Shown here: piece after piece, positions 49,696 to 60,322 of the stretch
Layout: the number at the start of each line of letters is the position of its first letter
Position numbering within the stretch: position 1 is the first letter of the stretch
Origin: CAWCTB01 sp963798275
GTDB lineage: Bacteria; Acidobacteriota; Terriglobia; Terriglobales; Acidobacteriaceae
Assembly: GCA_963798275.1 (NCBI GenBank)
Contig: CAWCTB010000015.1
Coordinates: 186,001 to 250,000, forward strand
DNA length: 64,000 nt
Reading direction: 5' to 3'
Notes under the pieces: model-generated
Database searches by the model: none
What the model was told of the DNA's origin: nothing
The model's input: only the letters and a program-made list of their open reading frames with translations
Translations under genes and position numbers: made by a program

Positions 49696-52600
49696 TTATG
49701 CTTTCTCGAAGTTCATGGCAGCCATGTGCTGATACAGCTTCCAGCGCTCGTTGACGCCCTCTTGCGCCTGGTGCAGCAGCTTCTTGGCTTCGTCCGGGTC
49801 GCTGTTGACCAGCATGGTGTAGCGAGTCTCGTTGTAGATGTACTTCTCCAGCGGAATGCTGGGCGCGCGCGAATCGAGCTGGAAGGGGTTCTTGCCTTCC
49901 CTCGCGAGCGCCGGATTGTAGCGGAACAGCGGCCAGTGTCCCGAGTTCACGGCATTCTTCTGCTGCTCGATGCCGTACACCATGTCGTAGCCGTGCGCGA
50001 TGCAGTGGCTGTAGGCGATGATCAGCGACGGCCCGTCATGCGCCTCGGCTTCCAGGAACGCCTTCATGGTCTGCCCGTCGCTGCCGCCCATGGCCACATG
50101 GGCCACGTATGCCTGGCCGTAGTTCATCGCCATCATGGCGATGTCTTTCTTCGGCATGCGCTTGCCGCTGGCGGCAAACTTCGCCACCGCTCCGAGCGGC
50201 GTGGCCTTCGACATCTGGCCGCCGGTGTTGGAGTAGACCTCGGTGTCCAGCAACAGGATGTTCACGTTGGCGCTGGAGGCCAGCACGTGATCCAGTCCGC
50301 CAAATCCGATGTCGTAGCCCCAGCCGTCGCCGCCGATGATCCACACGCTCTTCTTCACCAGTTCGTCGGCCACCGCCAGCAGATCGCGTGCTGCCGGGGC
50401 GTCCTGCTTCGCCAGCCGCTGCTTCAACTGCTTTACCCGGTCCCGCTGGGCGAAGATGCCTTCCTCGGTCGATTGATCGGCGCTGAGTATGGCAACCGCC
50501 AGTTCTTCGCCGATGTACGACGCCAGCCGCTCGACCAGCTCCTTCGCGTACTCGTTCTGCTTGTCGACGGCCAGCCGCATGCCCATGCCGAACTCGGCGT
50601 TGTCTTCGAACAGCGAGTTCGACCAGGCCGGGCCGCGTCCTTCCGCATTCACGCTGTAAGGCGTGGTCGGCAGGTTGCCGCCGTAAATCGACGAGCAGCC
50701 CGTCGCATTGGCAATCAGGGCGCGATCGCCGAACAACTGCGTCATCACCTTGATGTACGGCGTCTCGCCGCAACCCGAGCAGGCGCCCGAGAACTCAAAC
50801 AGCGGCTCGAGCAATTGCGCATCTTTCACCTGCCCGTGCGCCAACTTCTCGCGCGACAGCTCCGGAATGCTCAGGAAGTAGTCCCAGTACTGGTTGTAGC
50901 GCTCACGCAACGGAGGCTGGGGCTCCATGTTGATGGCGCGGTGCTTGGCCTCGCTCTTGCTCTTGGCCGGGCACACCGCCACGCACAGCCCGCATCCGGT
51001 GCAGTCTTCCGGAGCCACCTGCAGCGTGTACTTCAGCTCGGTGAATTCGCGCCACTTGGGCACTGCCGTCTGGAAGCCCTCTGGCACGTGGTTGACGGTT
51101 GCTGGATCGTAGACTTTGGCGCGGATCACGGCGTGCGGGCATACCATCACGCACTTGCCGCACTGGATGCAGAGCTGCTCATCCCACACTGGAATTTCCA
51201 GCGCGATGTTGCGCTTTTCCCACTTCGTCGTGCCTGTGGGGAAGGTGCCGTCGACCGGCATGGCACTCACGGGCAGCAGGTCGCCATCGCCGGCAATCAT
51301 CAGGCCTTCGACGTTGCGCACAAACTGCGGGGCGTTCTCCGGCACCGGCGGCCGGATCTCGAACTTCGAGGTGATCGCCGTCCGGCACCTTCACCTGGTG
51401 CAGGTTTTCCAGCGAGGAATCGACGGCGGCAAAGTTCTTGCGCACCACCGATTCGCCGCGCTTGCCGTAGGTCTTTTCGATTGAGTGCTTGATGCTGGCG
51501 ATTGCTTCGTCGCGCGGCAATACGCCGCTGATGGCGAAGAAGCAGGTTTGCATGACGGTGTTGATGCGGCCGCCCATCCCGGCCGCCTTGGCGACTTCCA
51601 CCGCGTCGATCACGTAGAACTTCAGCTTCTTCTCGACGATCGCCTTCTGCGCCGAGCGCGGCAGGTTGTCCCAGACTTCCTCCGGACCGAACGGGCTGTT
51701 CAGCAGGAAGACCGAGCCCGGATCGGCTGCCCGCAGCACATCCAGCCGCTCCATGAAGCTGAACTGGTGGCAGCCGATGAAGTTCGCCCGCGAGATCAGA
51801 TAGGTCGAGCGGATCGGCTTCTTGCTGAAGCGCAGGTGCGAAGTCGTCACCGAGCCCGACTTCTTCGAGTCATACACGAAGTAGCCCTGGACGTTGAGGT
51901 CGGTATCTTCGCCGATGATCTTGATCGTGTTCTTGTTGGCGCCTACGGTTCCGTCGGCGCCCAACCCGAAGAACATGGCGCGCACCGTCTCGTCTGCTTC
52001 CGTGGAAAACTCCGGATCGTAGTCGAGGCTGGTGTGCGTCACGTCGTCGTTGATGCCGATCGTAAAGTGGTTTTGCGGCGCCGGTTGGGCCAGTTCTGCG
52101 AAGACGCGAGCCACCATCGCCGGGGTAAATTCCTTCGACGACAGGCCATATCGCCCGCCAACCACCTTCGGGAAGCTCGGCAGCGGCGACTTGCCGGCGG
52201 TGAAGCCTTCGGTCAGCGCCGTGATGATGTCCTGGTAAAGCGGCTCGCCAATCGCCCCCGGTTCCTTGGTGCGGTCCAGCACGGCGATGCTCTTCACTGT
52301 CGCGGGCAGCGCCTTCAGGAAGTGCTCGATCGAGAATGGCCGGTACAGCCGCACTTTCAGCAGGCCCACTTTCTTGCCCTGCGCGGCCAGGTACTCGACT
52401 GCCTCGTGTGCCGCTTCCGCGCCCGAGCCCATCATGATGATCACGTGCTCGGCGTCGGGAGCGCCGGCGTAGTCGAACAGGTTGTACTGTCGCCCGACGA
52501 GCTTCGCGAACTTGTCCATCACGTTCTGCACGATGGTCGGACAGGCCAGGTAGTACGGATTCACCGCCTCGCGGCCCTGGAAGTAAACGTCAGGGTTCTG

Positions 52601-53257
52601 CGCCGAGCCGCGCAGCACCGGATGGTCCGGCGACAGCGCCCGCTCGCGATGGGCGCGCACCAGGTTGTCGTCGATCATGGCGCGCATGTCGTCGAGGCTC
52701 AGCTCTTCGATCTTCGAGACTTCGTGCGAGGTCCGGAAGCCGTCGAAGAAATGCAGGAAAGGAATGCGCGATTCCAGGGTCGCGGCATGGGCGATCAGCG
52801 CCAGGTCCATCGCCTCCTGCACCGAGTTCGACGACAGCAGGGCGAAGCCCGTCTGGCGCGTGGCCATCGCGTCCTGGTGGTCGCCGAAGATCGACAGCGC
52901 CTGCGCCGCTACCGCGCGTGCCGCCACGTGAATCACCGTCGGCGTCAGTTCGCCCGCGATCTTGTACATGTTGGGGATCATCAGCAGCAGGCCCTGCGAC
53001 GAGGTGAAGGTCGTGCCCAGCGCTCCGGCCTGTAACGCGCCGTGCAGCGCGCCGGCCGCTCCGCCTTCGCTCTGCATCTCGATCACCTTGGGGACTGCGC
53101 CCCAGATGTTCTTCTCGCCGATCGCCGACCAGGCGTCTGACGACTCTCCCATGGGAGAGGACGGAGTGATGGGATAAATGGCGGCGATCTCGCTCACGTG
53201 GTAGGCCACGTAGGCAACCGCTTCGTTGCCATCGAGTGTCACTTTATTTCTGGGCAT
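49696..53257 (-). CDS. nifJ: pyruvate:ferredoxin (flavodoxin) oxidoreductase NifJ, one frameshift
   Basis: About 1186 residues, the full single-chain length. It oxidises pyruvate with CoA to acetyl-CoA, reducing ferredoxin. Domains in order: domain I (KVTLDGNEAVAYVAYHVSEI, YPITPSSPMGE), domain II, the EKR region, and two 4Fe-4S clusters (CIQCGKCVMVCPH and CTGCGLCVAVCPA). The TPP domain follows (GCSSIYGGNLPTTPY, GGDGWGYDIGFGGLDHVLAS, TEVYSNTGGQ). One +1 shift near 51375 joins VKVPDG to ITSKFEIRPPVPE. ATG 53257 is chosen because GGAGG lies five bases upstream; the longer frame adds an unlikely Ser-rich lead. A CRP/FNR-type site lies 241 bp upstream. Confidence 0.95.
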
Positions 53258-53665
53258 TTTGCCTCCAGCGCGAGCCTCGTTTTCCGTAGAGCTGCGCAGC
53301 GAAACGGCCTCACTGGCCGCCGAATTGGAATCCGAAGAATGGGTGGCGGACGGCGAGACAGGGTATTCGGTTGTTTTCACTTCTTTTCCCCCAGTCCGGG
53401 TGTCATCGGTCCCGGCCTGTCATGCGGCTAGAAAATCGGTACTCTTTAAGATATCGGGCGGGCGGGCGAAGGGCTGTGATCGAGGTACTAACTAGTCTGT
53501 GATGCGCGTCACATACATGGGTTCGTAGAGTCTGAGGGAGGAGTTGGGTCCTATTGGTTGCGCAGGGGTTCAGGAGAGCGTTTGCCATCCTGGGCGGGCG
53601 GAGTGAGGTCGCCCGGGCGACCCAACGCAGTTGAAGGACCCCTATATCCAAACACCCGGCATGCC
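53258..53665. other. intergenic region upstream of nifJ
   Basis: It holds the CRP-type site at 53498 and a perfect 16-base palindrome GGTCGCCCGGGCGACC (53607-53622) next to the end of the acetyltransferase gene. No gene is evident. Confidence 0.5.
53498..53513. promoter_or_regulatory. CRP/FNR-type operator candidate (TGTGA-N6-TCACA)
   Basis: TGTGATGCGCGTCACA contains both CRP half-sites exactly. It lies 241 bp upstream of the nifJ start on the minus strand, far but plausible with a long leader. Matching sites occur at 5398 and 37291. Confidence 0.55.
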
Positions 53666-54223
53666 CTACCCCGCCGCAGCCCCTTCGCGCACATACATCA
53701 CCGTCGGCTCTCCCTTGTACGTGGTGAGCTGCAGTTCCCGGTATCCGCACTTCGTCGCCACCCGAATCGATGCCAGGTTCTCAGGGCCGATGATGCAGGC
53801 CGTCCGTACTGCTCCGAAATGCTGCTCGCCCCAGGAAATGGCCGCGCTCACAGCCTCCGTTGCGTAGCCCCTGCCGTGTCCGTGCACAGCAAAAACCCAG
53901 CCGATTTCCGGCACGCCATTGAGTGACGGCTCAATGTCCCGCTTGTAGTCGGCGAATCCAACCTCGCCAAGGAACCTGCCGGCTGCTTTTTCCTCCACCA
54001 CCCAATAGCCGAACCCCAGCACCGCCCAATGTCCCACGTAGCGCAGCAGTCTCGTCCACGACTCCTCTTCCGAGAACGGCTGGCGTCTTAAGTACCGGGT
54101 AACCTTGGGGTCGGCCCACATCGTGGCGGAGTCGGCGAAGTCGTCAAGGCGATGGCCGCGCAGCTTGAGCCGCTCGGTCTCGAGAACAGGCACGTCCACA
54201 GCTTGATGGAATGAGTCAGGCAT
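53666..54223 (-). CDS. GNAT acetyltransferase, RimJ/RimL type
   Basis: This 185-residue protein begins MPDSFHQAVDVPVLETERLKLR, and YWVVEEKAAGRFLGEVGF and IGWVFAVHGHGRGYATEAVSAAI give the acetyl-CoA-binding loop (G-x-G-x-A type). IGPENLASIRVATKCGYREL completes the fold. The family acetylates N-termini of ribosomal proteins or small amines; the target is not known. It is divergent from the GH31 gene, 98 bp apart. Confidence 0.88.
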   Translation of the reverse strand: MPDSFHQAVDVPVLETERLKLRGHRLDDFADSATMWADPKVTRYLRRQPFSEEESWTRLLRYVGHWAVLGFGYWVVEEKAAGRFLGEVGFADYKRDIEPSLNGVPEIGWVFAVHGHGRGYATEAVSAAISWGEQHFGAVRTACIIGPENLASIRVATKCGYRELQLTTYKGEPTVMYVREGAAAG

Positions 54224-54321
54224 GAGAGCAGTGTACTGAGCCGATCGGCTGCCGTCGCCTGAGTCAATCCATTTGACACCTCGCGCCGCTCGCCTTAAAG
54301 TTCGGCATCGGTTGACCAACC

Positions 54322-56765
54322 ATGAAACTGACAACGGTCTTGCTGTTTCTGCTCTCTGCCGCGGGCTTCGCGCAATCATCCAACTCCCACACCATGGATC
54401 AACAAACCACCGTCAACGAAATTCCCCACGGCATCGAACTCGGGCTCGACCGGACTGTGCTCCGGGTCACGGCAATCAGTCCCACGGTTATTCGCTTTCG
54501 CTACGCTCACGACAAACCGTTTGGCCCCTACGAATCGTTTGCCGTCGTCCAGGACACCGGTCTGGTACCGCCGGCGACGAAGGTCACCGACAAGGCCCCG
54601 GAAGTCGTTCTCCAGACCGGCGAACTGAGCGTGGTGGTCAACAAGTCGTCGCTGGCCGTCACCATCTACGACACCGCCGGCCGGCTGATCCTGATGGATC
54701 GCTCGGACCTGCCGTTCGTCTACACCCCCGAGGGCTTCCAGACCTGGAAGCGCATGCCCGAGGATGAGCATTATTACGGCCTGGGCGACAAAGCCGTATC
54801 CGAAGACCGCCGCAACCACGGCTTCACCATGTGGAACACCGACTCGGTGATGTGGGAGGAGTCAACCGACCCGCTCTATAAGAGCATTCCGTTCTTCATG
54901 GGGGTGCGCGGAGGCAAGGCTTATGGCATCTTCTTCGACAACACCTTCCGCACCAACTTCCAGTTCGGCAAGTTTCTGGACGATCTCTATTCCTTTGGCG
55001 CGCCCGGCGGCGAACTGAACTACTACTTCATCAACGGCCCCGAGCCGAAAAAGGTCATCGAAGATTACACCGCGCTGACCGGCCGCACGCCGCTACCGCC
55101 GCTGTTCACCCTCGGCTACCAGCAGTGCCGCTGGAGCTACATGAGCGAGGGCCGCGTGCGCCAGGTCACCAGCGAGTTCCGCAAGCGCAATATCCCCGCC
55201 GATGTCATCTACCTCGACATCGACTACCAGGACAAGCTGCGGCCGTTCACCATCAACCGCCAAACCTTCCCCACCTTCGAGCAGATGATCAAGGACCTCG
55301 GCCAGTCCGGCTGGAAGACCGTCCTCATCACCGATCTGCACATCGCCGCTGTACCCGGTTACAAGCCCTATGACGAGGGCGTGAAGGGCGGCTACTTCGT
55401 GAAGAATCCCGATGGCTCGAACTACATCGGGCCGGTTTGGCCGGGGCCTAGCGCCTTTCCCGATTTCACCCGCGCTGAGGTCCGGAAATGGTGGGGCTCG
55501 CTTTACGCAGACTTCGTCAAGATGGGCGTGCGCGGTTTCTGGAACGACATGAATGAGCCCTCGATATTTTTCCGTCCAGACAAAACCATGCCGCTTGACG
55601 TGGTCAGCTCCGTCGAGGGACGCAAGACCGATCAGCGCGAGATCCACAATGTCTTTGGACTTGGAAAACGTTCACGCCACCTACGAAGGCCTGCTGGCGC
55701 TGCAGCCCGACCTTCGGCCCTTCGTTCTGACCCGTGCTGCCTACGCCGGCGCACAACGCTACGCCGCGACCTGGACCGGCGACAACCAGGCCAGTTGGAA
55801 CCATTACCGGCTGTCACTGCCTACTGTGACCGGACTGGGCGTCTCGGGCTATCCCTTTGTTGGCGTCGATGTCGGCGGATTTTCCGGCTCGCCGACGCCC
55901 GAACTGCTGACTCGCTGGACCGCACTGGGCACCTTTCTGCCCATCGATCGCAACCACGCAGCTAAGGGCACGCGCGATCGCGAGCCGTGGGTCGATGGTC
56001 CCCAACACGAGGCCATCCGCAAGAAGTTCATCGAAGAGCGCTATCGCCTGCTGCCCTACATTTACGCCAACATGGAGGAAACCTCGCGCACCGGCGTCCC
56101 CCTGATGCGCCCGATGTTCCTGAATTTCCCCGACGATCCCCACATGTACATGCGCGAGGCCGAAGAACAATATATGTTCGGCGACGCTCTGCTGGTCGCT
56201 CCGCCGACTAAGAATTTCTATGACGGTTACAACACGCTGCTGCCCAGCGCCACTTGGTACGACTACTGGACCGGCAGCGCGGTGCAGGGAAAGCCCAAGG
56301 AAGACATCGGGCGCAGTGATTCACTTCAACCCCAAGCTCGACGAGTTGCCCGTGCTCGTGCTCGGCGGATCGGTCATTCCGCGGCAGCCGCTGGTGCAAA
56401 ACACTGACCTGACGCCGCAGGGTCCGCTGGAGCTGCGCGTTTACACCGCTGCCAAGCTCCAGGGAAGCCTCTACGCCGACGACGGCAACACTTTCGCCTA
56501 CAAGCGCGGCGAATTTTTCCGTGCGGCAATCAACGGCGCAGCTTCGGACCAGTCGCTAACCCTGAAGATTGGCCCATCGGAAGGGAAGTACACGCCCTGG
56601 TGGAAGTCCTACGCTGTGGTAGTGTTCGGCGCGAAGAACGCTCCGACCTCGGTCACCGTCGGCGGCCAACGCGTCAGCAGCGTCAAGTACGACCAACAGC
56701 AAAAGAGCGCCGCCTTCGAGGTGCCGTTCGTCCAGACCGGAACCGAGGTGGTGGTGCAGTACTAA
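54322..56765 (+). CDS. glycoside hydrolase family 31 (alpha-glucosidase-like), frameshifted
   Basis: About 813 residues with two +1 shifts (near 55660 and 56315). A signal peptide (MKLTTVLLFLLSAAGFAQ) precedes an N-terminal beta domain. The catalytic barrel has the nucleophile Asp409 in GFWNDMNEPSIF and the acid/base Asp near 484 in TWTGDNQASW. YQQCRWSYMSEGRVRQV and VDVGGFSGSPTPELL are further GH31 signatures. C-terminal beta domains follow (LELRVYTAAKLQGSLYADDG). It is exported and probably cleaves alpha-glucosides or alpha-xylosides; the specificity cannot be set from this sequence. Confidence 0.93.
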
Positions 56766-56785
56766 TAGTCGTCCCGGAAATTGAG

Positions 56786-56881
56786 ATGGAAGGGGTTCAG
56801 CCTCGGCAGGGCCGTAACCAGGCCCTGCAAGAATGGGCGTCGGACCCTGAGGTAACTCGGTTTGTCCGCGGCAAACAGCCT
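56786..56881 (+). pseudogene. possible remnant of a GNAT acetyltransferase
   Basis: A short open stretch after the GH31 stop reads MEGVQPRQGRNQALQEWASDPEVTRFVRGKQ. The WASDPEVTRFVRG segment is characteristic of RimJ/RimL-type N-termini (the gene at 53666 has MWADPKVTRYLRRQ). It runs out into the convergent ferrochelatase end, so only the first 30 residues remain. It also overlaps a hairpin (GCAGGGCC-GTAACCA-GGCCCTGC, 56806-56828) that may instead act as a terminator. Confidence 0.35.
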
Positions 56882-57920
56882 AGCCCAGTGCCGCACCTGC
56901 GACGCTCGGCGCCACCGCTCGCACCGGCATCGGGCAGCAATCGATCGCGCAAATATCCGGATTCGCCGGATAGATGCCGACCGTCGGGCGCGGCGAATTC
57001 TCGTTCATCCGCTCTTCAATCAACTCGCGAATCATGCTGACAAATCGCGGATGCGATCCCGCCGTCCTCGCCCGCACCATGTTGATCCCCAACTTGCCGC
57101 ATAGGTCTGCCGCCTCGGTGTCGAGGTCGTACATCACTTCCATGTGATCGGAGACGAACCCTATCGGCGCAATCACCACATCGGTTGCACCTTGCCGCTG
57201 GAGGGTGCGCAGATGCTGCAGAATATCCGGCTCCAGCCAGGGTTGCGATGGCGGCCCACTGCGGCTTTGAAACACCAGCGGGTCTGGCTCGCGCCCCAGC
57301 GCCTCGGAGACCAGCCTCGCCACTTCCAGCAGTTGCCGCTGGTAATTGCAGCTCTGCGCCATGCTGGCCGGAATACTGTGCGCGGTGTAGGCGATGCGGG
57401 CGGCAGCCCGGAGCTCCTGCGGAATCTTCTCCAGTGCCTCACGAACCTGCGCGATGTTTGCCTCCACGAATCCCGGATGGTTGTGGAAGACGCGAATCTT
57501 GTCGACGGCCGGGGCGCCCTCTCCCGCGGCGGCTTGTGCTGCCGCGATGTTCTCGCGATACTGCCGGCAACTGGAATACGAGCTGTAGGCCGAGGTCGCG
57601 AACGCCAGCGCGCGCCGCACGCCAGCGGCTTTCATCTGCCGCAAGGTGTCCGCCAGCATGGGATGCCAGTTACGGTTACCCCAATAGATCGGAAAGTTTA
57701 TGCCGTGTTGTTCAAGCTCCACTTTCAGGCGCTGGATCAGCTCCCGGTTCTGTTCGTTGATCGGGCTTTTCCCGCCGAAGTGGTAATAGTGGTCCGCCAC
57801 TTCGAACATGCGCTCCCGCGGCACGTTCTTGCCTCGCAGCACATTCTCCAGGAACGGAATCACTTCTTCGGTACGCTCGGGTCCTCCGAACGAGACAAGC
57901 AGGATGGCATCGTATTTCAT
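56880..57920 (-). CDS. hemH: ferrochelatase (HemH/CpfC)
   Basis: This 346-residue intact protein opens MKYDAILLVSFGGPERTEEV. The catalytic His is in TAHSIP (ARIAYTAHSIPASMAQSCNY) and VVIAPIGFVSDHMEVMYDLD is the conserved metal-site region. It inserts iron into protoporphyrin IX or coproporphyrin III, completing haem synthesis needed by the cytochromes in this window. The C-terminus has Cys clustered in DICAIDCCPM, which resembles the [2Fe-2S]-bearing ending of some ferrochelatases. The peroxiredoxin gene follows 22 bp later on the same strand. Confidence 0.93.
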   Translation of the reverse strand: MKYDAILLVSFGGPERTEEVIPFLENVLRGKNVPRERMFEVADHYYHFGGKSPINEQNRELIQRLKVELEQHGINFPIYWGNRNWHPMLADTLRQMKAAGVRRALAFATSAYSSYSSCRQYRENIAAAQAAAGEGAPAVDKIRVFHNHPGFVEANIAQVREALEKIPQELRAAARIAYTAHSIPASMAQSCNYQRQLLEVARLVSEALGREPDPLVFQSRSGPPSQPWLEPDILQHLRTLQRQGATDVVIAPIGFVSDHMEVMYDLDTEAADLCGKLGINMVRARTAGSHPRFVSMIRELIEERMNENSPRPTVGIYPANPDICAIDCCPMPVRAVAPSVAGAALG

Positions 57921-57942
57921 ATGAGGTCAGGAGTGCGAAGAA

Positions 57943-58476
57943 CTATTTCTGCAATTGTGACAGGTCGGCCAGCAGTTGTTGGCTGTGCGTGTTGGGATCC
58001 ACGTCCAGGTACTCCTTCGCGATCTTACCCTGAGGATCGATAACGAAGGTGTGGCGGTCGGCGAACTTCACCAGGCCGAGGTTGGTCAGCGATCCGTACT
58101 CGCTGGAGACTTTGTGGTTGGTGTCCGACAGCAGCTTGAAGGTCAAGCCTTCTTTGGTGCAGAACTGCTGATGCGACTTGGTGTCGTCCACGCTCACACC
58201 CAGGATCACCGCATCCTTGGCCTGGAACTTCGCCTGGTCGCGCTCGAAGTTGTGCGCCTCAATCGTGCACCCGCTGGTCATGTCCTTGGGATAGAAGTAC
58301 AACACCACCCACTTGCCGCGGTACTGCGAGAGCGTGACCGGTTTGCCCTCCTGTGAGTTCAAGGTGAAGTCGGGAGCTACGCTGCCGACCGGCGGCACCG
58401 CGGACGCAGCCAGCAATAGTGGGATGGCCAGCACAAGCGCCACAACAAGGATCAGAGCTGGAGTCGGTTTCTTCAT
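57943..58476 (-). CDS. thiol peroxidase, BCP/AhpC-TSA-type peroxiredoxin, exported
   Basis: This 177-residue protein has an N-terminal signal/anchor segment (ALILVVALVLAIPLLLAASA). The peroxidatic Cys70 lies in FYPKDMTSGCTIEAHNF (T-x-x-C motif) and a candidate resolving Cys106 in SHQQFCTKEG. GLVKFADRHTFVIDPQGKI is the usual Arg-containing core of the family. It reduces peroxides outside the cytoplasm (inference from the signal segment). The frame extends upstream to 58635, but ATG 58476 starts the hydrophobic segment. Co-oriented with hemH. Confidence 0.88.
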   Translation of the reverse strand: MKKPTPALILVVALVLAIPLLLAASAVPPVGSVAPDFTLNSQEGKPVTLSQYRGKWVVLYFYPKDMTSGCTIEAHNFERDQAKFQAKDAVILGVSVDDTKSHQQFCTKEGLTFKLLSDTNHKVSSEYGSLTNLGLVKFADRHTFVIDPQGKIAKEYLDVDPNTHSQQLLADLSQLQK

Positions 58477-58746
58477 GAGCGTCGGCTTTCGGTCCCTTGC
58501 TTCAACACTTACAGAGATGACTGGCGCGCGCGTGAAGTTTCCACGTTTCCTTGGCTTTTGACTGCGGATTACAAATTGGCCCTTGACGTTCCTCTCCCGA
58601 AGAAAAATCCACCGTGCCCGCTGGCTACAAGGCACATGTCACACGCCCGTGCAAGCTACGTCACTGAAACTAGGGCTGCCGATCACCTAGAATCCAGGGC
58701 GGAATCGCTTCGTTAAAGATTCAGTCCGCGCCCAGGAAGAGGACTC

Positions 58747-59136
58747 ATGAAGCTACGCATTGCTTTGTCCGGACTCACACTGTTCCTCACGCTCGGGATC
58801 GCCACCGCACAGGAAGCGCCAAAGGGGCCAGTGATTCTACAAGGCGCGCCGATGGGCGCGGTCAAATTCGACCATCCTGCACACCTCAAGGTCGCCGGCA
58901 AATGCAGCGTCTGTCACCACCCTTCGAAGCCGGAGAAGCCCCTGAAGTCGCCCCAGGAAGCCTGCACGGACTGTCACACCAATCCAGCGACCCCGCATGT
59001 AGCAAAATTGCAAGCGGCCTTTCACAATCCCACGGCTACTGCCGGCCTGTGCATCGGTTGCCACAAGACCGAGAATGCCAATGGCAAAGCTGCGCCGGTA
59101 AAGTGTGTGGACTGCCACAAGCGAGAGAACGGATAG
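58747..59136 (+). CDS. exported tetrahaem cytochrome c (c3/c7-like)
   Basis: This 129-residue protein has a signal peptide (ending GIATAQ) and four CXXCH haem sites: CSVCH, CTDCH, CIGCH and CVDCH, with extra His residues for bis-His ligation (KFDHPAHLKV, CSVCHH, PHVAKL, FHNP). It is a small periplasmic electron carrier of the class III type. GAGGA precedes the ATG. The YncE-like gene follows 128 bp later, which suggests a common extracytoplasmic redox or oxidation unit, not proven. Confidence 0.92.
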   Translation: MKLRIALSGLTLFLTLGIATAQEAPKGPVILQGAPMGAVKFDHPAHLKVAGKCSVCHHPSKPEKPLKSPQEACTDCHTNPATPHVAKLQAAFHNPTATAGLCIGCHKTENANGKAAPVKCVDCHKRENG

Positions 59137-59264
59137 GTCCTCTTCGTGCGTCGCTGCCGGGCGGTCCACGTTTCCGCGGCGGCGTTGCCGGCTGCGCCTT
59201 GCACGTCACCAACGTTGCTGCCTCCGACTGCGGTATAGTTCCACGGTCGCCGGAGGTGCCCTGC

Positions 59265-60279
59265 ATGTTGCGCGCTGTTCTCTTGCTATTCGTGATTGCC
59301 CTCGCTGTTCTGCCGCAGACAGATGTTGCAGCGAAAACAGACGCCGCAAAGGCCACACTTCTGGTTATAGAAAAGGGGGCCGGAAGTCTTGCTATCGTCG
59401 ATCCAGCGACTGCCAAGTTAGTCGCGTCGGTGCCCGAAAACGGCGTCACCGGGCATGAAGTCGCGGCTTCGGCCGATGGCCGTCTTGCGTTTGTGCCGAT
59501 CTATGGTGACTCCGGCGTAGGCCTGCCCGGTAGCGATGGCCGCAACATGGTGGTGATCGACGTGGCCTCGCACAAGATCGTTGGCAATGTCGACTTCGGC
59601 CACGGAGTTCGCCCGCACCTCCCTGTCCTCGGCCCCAGGGATGGCCTGATCTACGTCACCACCGAACTCGATCAAACCGTCACCATCGTCGATCCGAAGA
59701 CGTTGAAGGTGGTAGGCACAATTCCCACCAGCCAACCGGAGTCGCACATGCTCGCCCTATCGCGCGACGGCAAGCGCGGATATACCGCCAACGTTGGCCC
59801 GGGAACGGTCTCTGTGCTCGACATCGCCGCGCGCAAGACGCTTGTCGTGATCCCGGTTGCGAAAAAGATTCAGCGTATTTCCATCTCGCCCGACGATCGC
59901 CTGGTGTTTACCTCCGACCAGACGAAACCGCAGCTCGCGGTAATTGACACGGCCAGCAACCGGATCAAGAACTGGATTCCGCTGCCCGGCCTGGGCTACG
60001 GTAGCGCTCCCACTCACGATGGCCGCTTCCTCCTGCTTGCAGTACAGACAACCAACCAACTGGCAGTGATCGACCTCAAGCAAATGAAGGTGGTTCGCAC
60101 CCTCGATGTGCCGAAGGTCCCGCAGGCGGTCCTGGTTCGCCCCGGACGACAAGGTTGCTTACGTCTCCTGCGATGAGAGCAATCAGGTAGCCGAGATCGA
60201 CCTGGTGAACTGGAAGGTGTCCCGTCTGATCGACACTGGAAAGCTCGCCGATGGCATGGCTTGGGCCGCGCCACAATAG
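59265..60279 (+). CDS. YncE/YVTN-type beta-propeller protein, frameshifted at the end
   Basis: This 337-residue exported protein has a signal peptide (residues 1-22). Seven propeller blades follow with repeated S-x-D-G-x-x-x-x-x-T/V and VxxIDxAxxKV-type strands (DGLIYVTTELDQTVTIVDPK, DGKRGYTANVGPGTVSVLDI). A +1 base near 60145 must be removed to give the last blade (VAYVSCDESNQVAEIDLVNW, end AAPQ, TAG 60279). GGAGGT precedes ATG 59265 by seven bases. Such propellers are scaffolds or redox-associated; no enzyme activity can be claimed. Confidence 0.82.
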
Positions 60280-60322
60280 ACGCCGCGGCTATTCGCAGGA
60301 GGTGCCTGCGTCAAAGGCGTGG

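Noticed and set aside
49726..51492. 588-codon plus-strand frame opposite nifJ, with a second one at 51485-53035
   Set aside because: NifJ motifs on the minus strand are unmistakable; the antisense frames are GC-bias shadows with His/Arg/Gln-rich sequence.
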